Source: UBA6059 sp964351595 (GTDB taxonomy: Bacteria; Bacteroidota; Bacteroidia; Cytophagales; Cyclobacteriaceae). Taken from it: a DNA stretch of 64,000 nucleotides. Below, piece by piece: positions 60,671 to 64,000 of the stretch (position 1 is its first letter; every line of letters starts with the position of its first letter). The notes beneath the pieces are model-generated. The model saw only the letters and a list, made by a program, of their open reading frames with translations, did not search any database and was not told where the DNA came from. The stretch covers positions 35,337 through 99,336 of the forward strand of contig CAYGOT010000011.1 in the NCBI GenBank assembly GCA_964351595.1. The letters are read 5' to 3'. A program made the translations under genes and the position numbers.

Positions 60671-61540
60671 CTAGAATTCCCAGAGTTCATTTTCAAAATC
60701 CACAAAATCATACTCAATTTTCTGAGAAGCCAATATTCCCGCTCGTTCAGATTTCGAGTAAATTTCAAACACTCTTTCATCTTTAGGGTTGGCATATTTC
60801 ACAATATGCGCACTAAATAATCTAAGATTAAATGCGTCGCTAAGATTAAGGTGGTTTTGAGTATTCTCTGCATTATACCAGATAGCCTCATCAGGCATGC
60901 TCAAAAACAAATCTTGCAAGTCCTTATATCTAAATGACGCAATTTGTTTCAAGAAACCCGCAGGATTGTATGCACTAGTACCAGGTAGAAAGATAGTGAT
61001 TGACTGAATGTCATAGTACATTCTAGACCTCATCCTATCAAAATAGACATCTTCCTTAATCTCCAGCGAGGTAAACTCCCTTGGTGGTATAAGTAGAACC
61101 TCTGGTTCTGTGGGTTCGGAAGAACCCCCAAAAGGATCACCCCCACCACCTCCGAAAGGATCAGCGAACGGATCTCCACCGCCACCTCCGAAAGGATCCT
61201 CTTCTTCAAATGTCTCCTGCTGTACCCTAGTCATAAATTCCTCCTTCGACATAATATTACTGTCAAGGACAGAGTCACTATTATAGGGTATCAGCAAACC
61301 TTTCTGTACAGCCTCTATTAAAACTTTTGGCAGCTCCGCATTCCTCGAGAAGAAAGGCAGGTTCTGCTTTTCATTCAAGTCCATTTGCCTCCAAAACGTC
61401 TTCTTCCACATGATGTAAGCTTCATGAACGGGACGAACAGATAATTCATTATATCCATCATCTTCCTGACCAAACAAGCTGGTCGTTGAAGTAAGAGACA
61501 TCACTAAAGACACACACAATACACAAACAAATTTTTTCAT
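60671..61540 (-). CDS. gldN: type IX secretion/gliding motility protein GldN
   Basis: A 289-residue periplasmic protein: signal peptide (about 1-24), then the GldN/PorN N-terminus (VRPVHEAYIMWKKTFWRQMDLNEKQNLPFFS) and conserved C-terminal parts (YFDRMRSRMYYDIQSITIFLPG, FDAFNLRLF-like region, YEFVDFENELWEF end). GldN binds GldK in an outer-membrane ring of the type IX system. Between them is a Gly/Asp/Pro/Phe low-complexity insert (115-139). It is the last gene of gldL-gldM-gldN. Confidence 0.93.
   Translation of the reverse strand: MKKFVCVLCVSLVMSLTSTTSLFGQEDDGYNELSVRPVHEAYIMWKKTFWRQMDLNEKQNLPFFSRNAELPKVLIEAVQKGLLIPYNSDSVLDSNIMSKEEFMTRVQQETFEEEDPFGGGGGDPFADPFGGGGGDPFGGSSEPTEPEVLLIPPREFTSLEIKEDVYFDRMRSRMYYDIQSITIFLPGTSAYNPAGFLKQIASFRYKDLQDLFLSMPDEAIWYNAENTQNHLNLSDAFNLRLFSAHIVKYANPKDERVFEIYSKSERAGILASQKIEYDFVDFENELWEF
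61124..61198 (-). repeat. DPFGGGGG coding repeat in gldN
   Basis: Codes residues 115-139 of GldN: three DPF units separated by Gly runs (EDPFGGGGGDPFADPFGGGGGDPFGG). At the DNA level two ~35-base near-repeats with shared CCACCTCCGAAAGGATC are seen on the forward strand. Likely to expand or contract by slippage. Confidence 0.7.
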
Positions 61541-61551
61541 ACCTGCTTAAT

Positions 61552-63138
61552 TTATTTCAACGGGATAGTAATGTACTTAGGACCGAAATTATTGAAGTCC
61601 TCGACCTCATCCCTAAAATTAGCTCTTCTAACACTCTTGATCTCTATAACCAAATTATCACCTGATCTGGCTTGACTTGAGATTTGTCGTAAATCGACAT
61701 TAGGACCGTTAATACGCTGGCTTGGACCTCCTCGTCCTCCTCGTACTAGCGTGACTTCTGCCTGAGCCACTTGAAATCTTGCATCTTTAGGTAAGAACTG
61801 TGCAAAACTCTCATCCGGCTCAGCTACTAACTGTATACCAGGGGTATTTGCCGGCATACCAGTCTTACCATCAATATCCCTATTCCTTAACTTCGCCTTA
61901 ATCTCTGGCCCAGGAATTCTCTGAACTTTGAAATCCTGTGTACCAATCAGATTACCATTACTTGAAACAGATAAAGTCACCTTCGCGGACTTAGGTATTA
62001 TGGTAACCTGCCCTCGTTGAGAGCCCGCCACAGATACGCCTCCTGTTACACCAAAAGTCGGGTTGTAACTGGTACCTAACTGAGGTACCTGAACATCAAG
62101 TTCATTACCACAATTCAAATAAAGCGCACCGATTGATTGTGATTGAATTTGAATAACAGGTTTTACAACGAAATACTCCATTGTGTCTAAAAATGTCGTA
62201 TCACGTCCTCCCGGAAGCGAAACACTGATGGCCGAAATGAAAGACTTAGTTGCTATACCTTCACTATTGTATGCCCCAGGAGTCGCCGTAAAAGATACTT
62301 GTCCTCGGCCATCAACCACTTCTATTTCCTCACCATCAATGGTCATTGTAGGCGTGACTGCACTACTGGATGCAGCCAAGAATAAAGCAGCTTCATATTT
62401 CGTACCAGGGGCCACAACCTTTGACTCAGGGAGTACCATCGGCACAATCACATCAAACTTCATGTCCTCAGCACCCACTTGTCTTGCTAAATCCTCCAGA
62501 GCTTTAGTCTCGACACTGATTACGTCGTTCTGCATCTGACTTAAAGAGGCCAAAGCACCAACCATCGGAGTTGAACTTCCAAAATTCAGTTCAGCAAAAC
62601 CCTTGGCTGCCTGATTCGGGTCGCTCTTAAATACGTCTATTTCATTGGCATCCTTAGCTATTTTTCCAATAGACTCATCCCCAGTGATTTCTCTAACGAA
62701 ATCAGCATAACCATTTAGGCGATCTCTCAATTTATCACCTTCGCCCGCATTAACCATCAACGCTGAAGGTGCATCAATATCCTTCTGTCCAACATAAGAA
62801 CCGTTTTCATCCGGCCCACCAGTCATTTCAATTAGTTGATTTTTGTAACCTTCCAATTCTTCTAAGACCGCAGCAGTTTCTTCACGAATCCTTTTTGCCT
62901 TATCCACTACCTGTAAATCAGCCTCTCTATTTCCGGACTCAGATACTGTAGTCTGTATACTTTCTATTTTACCCTTATTTTCAACAACCTTTTCATCATT
63001 TGTCGCTTCGAAGCTCTTGTTGATAAAGATAAATTTCTCCAGAACGGAATTACTTACCTGAAGCGCCAACAAAGCAGTTAGCACCAGGTACATCATACCG
63101 ATCATTTTTTGTCTTGGGGTTTCTTTTCCTCCAGCCAT
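61552..63138 (-). CDS. gldM: type IX secretion/gliding motor protein GldM
   Basis: A 528-residue protein with a single N-terminal membrane helix (about 12-32, MIGMMYLVLTALLALQVSNSVLEKF), including the conserved MIGMMYLVLTALLALQVS core and Arg/Glu residues that couple to GldL. It is followed by a large periplasmic part of helical bundle plus Ig-like domains (VVPMVLPESKVVAPGTKYEAALFLAAS ...). GldM is a dimer whose shaft is turned by the GldL pentamer to drive secretion and gliding. It begins 25 bases after gldL ends. Confidence 0.95.
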   Translation of the reverse strand: MAGGKETPRQKMIGMMYLVLTALLALQVSNSVLEKFIFINKSFEATNDEKVVENKGKIESIQTTVSESGNREADLQVVDKAKRIREETAAVLEELEGYKNQLIEMTGGPDENGSYVGQKDIDAPSALMVNAGEGDKLRDRLNGYADFVREITGDESIGKIAKDANEIDVFKSDPNQAAKGFAELNFGSSTPMVGALASLSQMQNDVISVETKALEDLARQVGAEDMKFDVIVPMVLPESKVVAPGTKYEAALFLAASSSAVTPTMTIDGEEIEVVDGRGQVSFTATPGAYNSEGIATKSFISAISVSLPGGRDTTFLDTMEYFVVKPVIQIQSQSIGALYLNCGNELDVQVPQLGTSYNPTFGVTGGVSVAGSQRGQVTIIPKSAKVTLSVSSNGNLIGTQDFKVQRIPGPEIKAKLRNRDIDGKTGMPANTPGIQLVAEPDESFAQFLPKDARFQVAQAEVTLVRGGRGGPSQRINGPNVDLRQISSQARSGDNLVIEIKSVRRANFRDEVEDFNNFGPKYITIPLK

Positions 63139-63162
63139 CGTTATAAATTTTGAGTGAAAAGA

Positions 63163-63978
63163 TTAGCCTTTCATGGCTGTAAGCATACTTCCGTACACCT
63201 TATTTAATGCTGATATGTTAGTTGTTAGTTGTGAAAGCTCAGCTTTAAACTTATCCGTATCTTTTCCAGCTTGAGCCATACTCTCCATGGCACCCGTTAC
63301 ATTCGAATAGAACTTGTTCATAGCTTTAACATGACTGTTCGCGTCTTGCAGTTCCATCTCATAAACCGCATTCAATGCACCTAGATTCTTCGTTACCGCT
63401 TGAACCTGGGTATGAAATTCCTTAGCATCCTTTGAAGCATTAGCCATTTCTGATACAGCCGCTGCAGTCGTCGAATATGATGCGTTTAAATCAACCAGTG
63501 ACTTAGAAGCCTTCTTTACATTGTCCGCGTACTCAGAAGTTGCTACCGAGGCATTTGAAACATTCGTCAAACCTTTAGCGGATTCAGCAAGGTTCTTCAT
63601 ACCCTTTCCTAAACTGGCTATTAAATCCTCTCCTACATTGGAGCTTTCGAGCATCGCATCTAATTTCTTAGATACACCATCTCCTTGATTAGAACCTGAA
63701 ACCGCTTTTCTTGGAGCTGCTGCTGGTCCTTCATAGTCATCCGCTAATTCAGGATAAACTTTCGACCAATCCGGGTCTCTATGCTTCGGTTCGAAGGCAC
63801 TTAGAAAAAATATAACAGCTTCCGTAGAAAGCCCGATCCCTAGCATTTCACTAGCACCGGGTAAGTGGAGGATTTTGAACATCGCTCCAACGATTACTAC
63901 AGCTGCTCCTATACCATATACTTTCGGCATTATGCTCGAAAAGAGAAGTTCTTGGAATCCACCTTTTTGTGCGCTCAT
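63163..63978 (-). CDS. gldL: type IX secretion/gliding motor protein GldL
   Basis: A 271-residue protein: two membrane helices in the N-terminal 60 residues (VYGIGAAVVIVGAMFKILHLPGASEMLGIGLSTEAVIFFLSAF), then a cytoplasmic coiled-coil tail of Ala/Ser/Asn-rich heptads (VKKASKSLVDLNASYSTTAAAVSEMANASKDAKEF...). Members form the proton-driven pentameric stator around GldM. The gldK gene would normally precede it and would lie beyond the right edge. Confidence 0.94.
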   Translation of the reverse strand: MSAQKGGFQELLFSSIMPKVYGIGAAVVIVGAMFKILHLPGASEMLGIGLSTEAVIFFLSAFEPKHRDPDWSKVYPELADDYEGPAAAPRKAVSGSNQGDGVSKKLDAMLESSNVGEDLIASLGKGMKNLAESAKGLTNVSNASVATSEYADNVKKASKSLVDLNASYSTTAAAVSEMANASKDAKEFHTQVQAVTKNLGALNAVYEMELQDANSHVKAMNKFYSNVTGAMESMAQAGKDTDKFKAELSQLTTNISALNKVYGSMLTAMKG

Positions 63979-64000
63979 TTTTAGTCAGTTTAAGGTTACG

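Noticed and set aside
61124..61198. Repeats resembling a small CRISPR-like or VNTR array.
   Set aside because: They are in frame in gldN and encode a Gly-rich loop; no unique spacers.
1..64000. tRNA, rRNA, riboswitch, prophage, CRISPR or restriction/defence genes.
   Set aside because: None seen; intergenic gaps are short and the remaining open frames are shadows of the genes listed.

Overview
The window is chromosomal DNA from a member of the Bacteroidota, most likely of the order Cytophagales. The taxonomic markers seen are the type IX secretion/gliding genes gldL, gldM and gldN and a PorW/SprE-type lipoprotein, tandem DUF4249 lipoproteins, GIN-domain (DUF2807/DUF4097) surface proteins, a LytS/LytTR two-component pair, stand-alone MacB/FtsX-type permeases, and an ATP synthase operon that lacks atpD and atpC. 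The order is an inference from gene content; no rRNA or tRNA gene was found.

Layout. Positions 1-10,330 hold a decayed PIN-toxin gene, an FtsX-like permease, an aspartyl protease and a GIN-domain protein that share a precisely spaced promoter-like motif, a minus-strand operon (ceramidase-like protein, an alcohol dehydrogenase broken by an in-frame stop, a family 3 glycosidase), and a plus-strand chain of four overlapping genes (antitoxin, PIN toxin, SGNH hydrolase, DinB/YfiT protein). Positions 10,440-19,570 hold a large beta-propeller (BNR/VPS10-like) exoprotein, a YHS protein, two tandem DUF4249 lipoproteins, two SDR proteins and two small unknown proteins. Positions 19,700-28,200 hold the LytTR pair facing a second FtsX-like permease, then the sodium-pumping decarboxylase operon oadG-oadA-oadB. 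Positions 28,300-37,000 hold a GNAT-like protein, an NAD-binding epimerase-like protein, a 204-bp MITE with perfect 18-bp terminal inverted repeats, an SLC13 symporter, and a TetR - diheme cytochrome - [2Fe-2S] subunit - molybdopterin subunit operon, followed by a metallo-beta-lactamase-fold gene broken by an in-frame stop. Positions 37,000-47,080 hold small exported unknowns, an M81 peptidase - DUF2911 - amidohydrolase operon, and a minus-strand ECF sigma / anti-sigma / DUF4097 / beta-barrel operon with a methyltransferase and a UbiA-like protein upstream. Positions 47,100-53,900 hold M23 peptidase - bactofilin - atpZ - atpI-like - atpB-E-F-H-A-G. Positions 53,960-64,000 hold porW, a class A penicillin-binding protein and uvrC on the plus strand, converging on gldL-gldM-gldN.

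How it fits together. The right third is a core envelope and energy region: peptidoglycan synthesis and remodelling, a cell-shape scaffold, the F0/F1 stator and catalytic subunits, and the type IX motor and secretion core. The left two thirds are accessory, with exported hydrolases, lipoproteins and several small regulatory units. Sodium bioenergetics is suggested by the decarboxylase pump and the SLC13 carrier, whereas the AtpE sequence looks proton-specific. Three genes carry internal nonsense codons; this needs to be separated from sequencing error. I found no CRISPR array, prophage or obvious defence island, and no clear evidence of a wholly new system. The strongest unexplained signals are the shared promoter element, the toxin-antitoxin pair translationally chained to two enzymes, the MITE, and the RNA hairpin between atpE and atpF.
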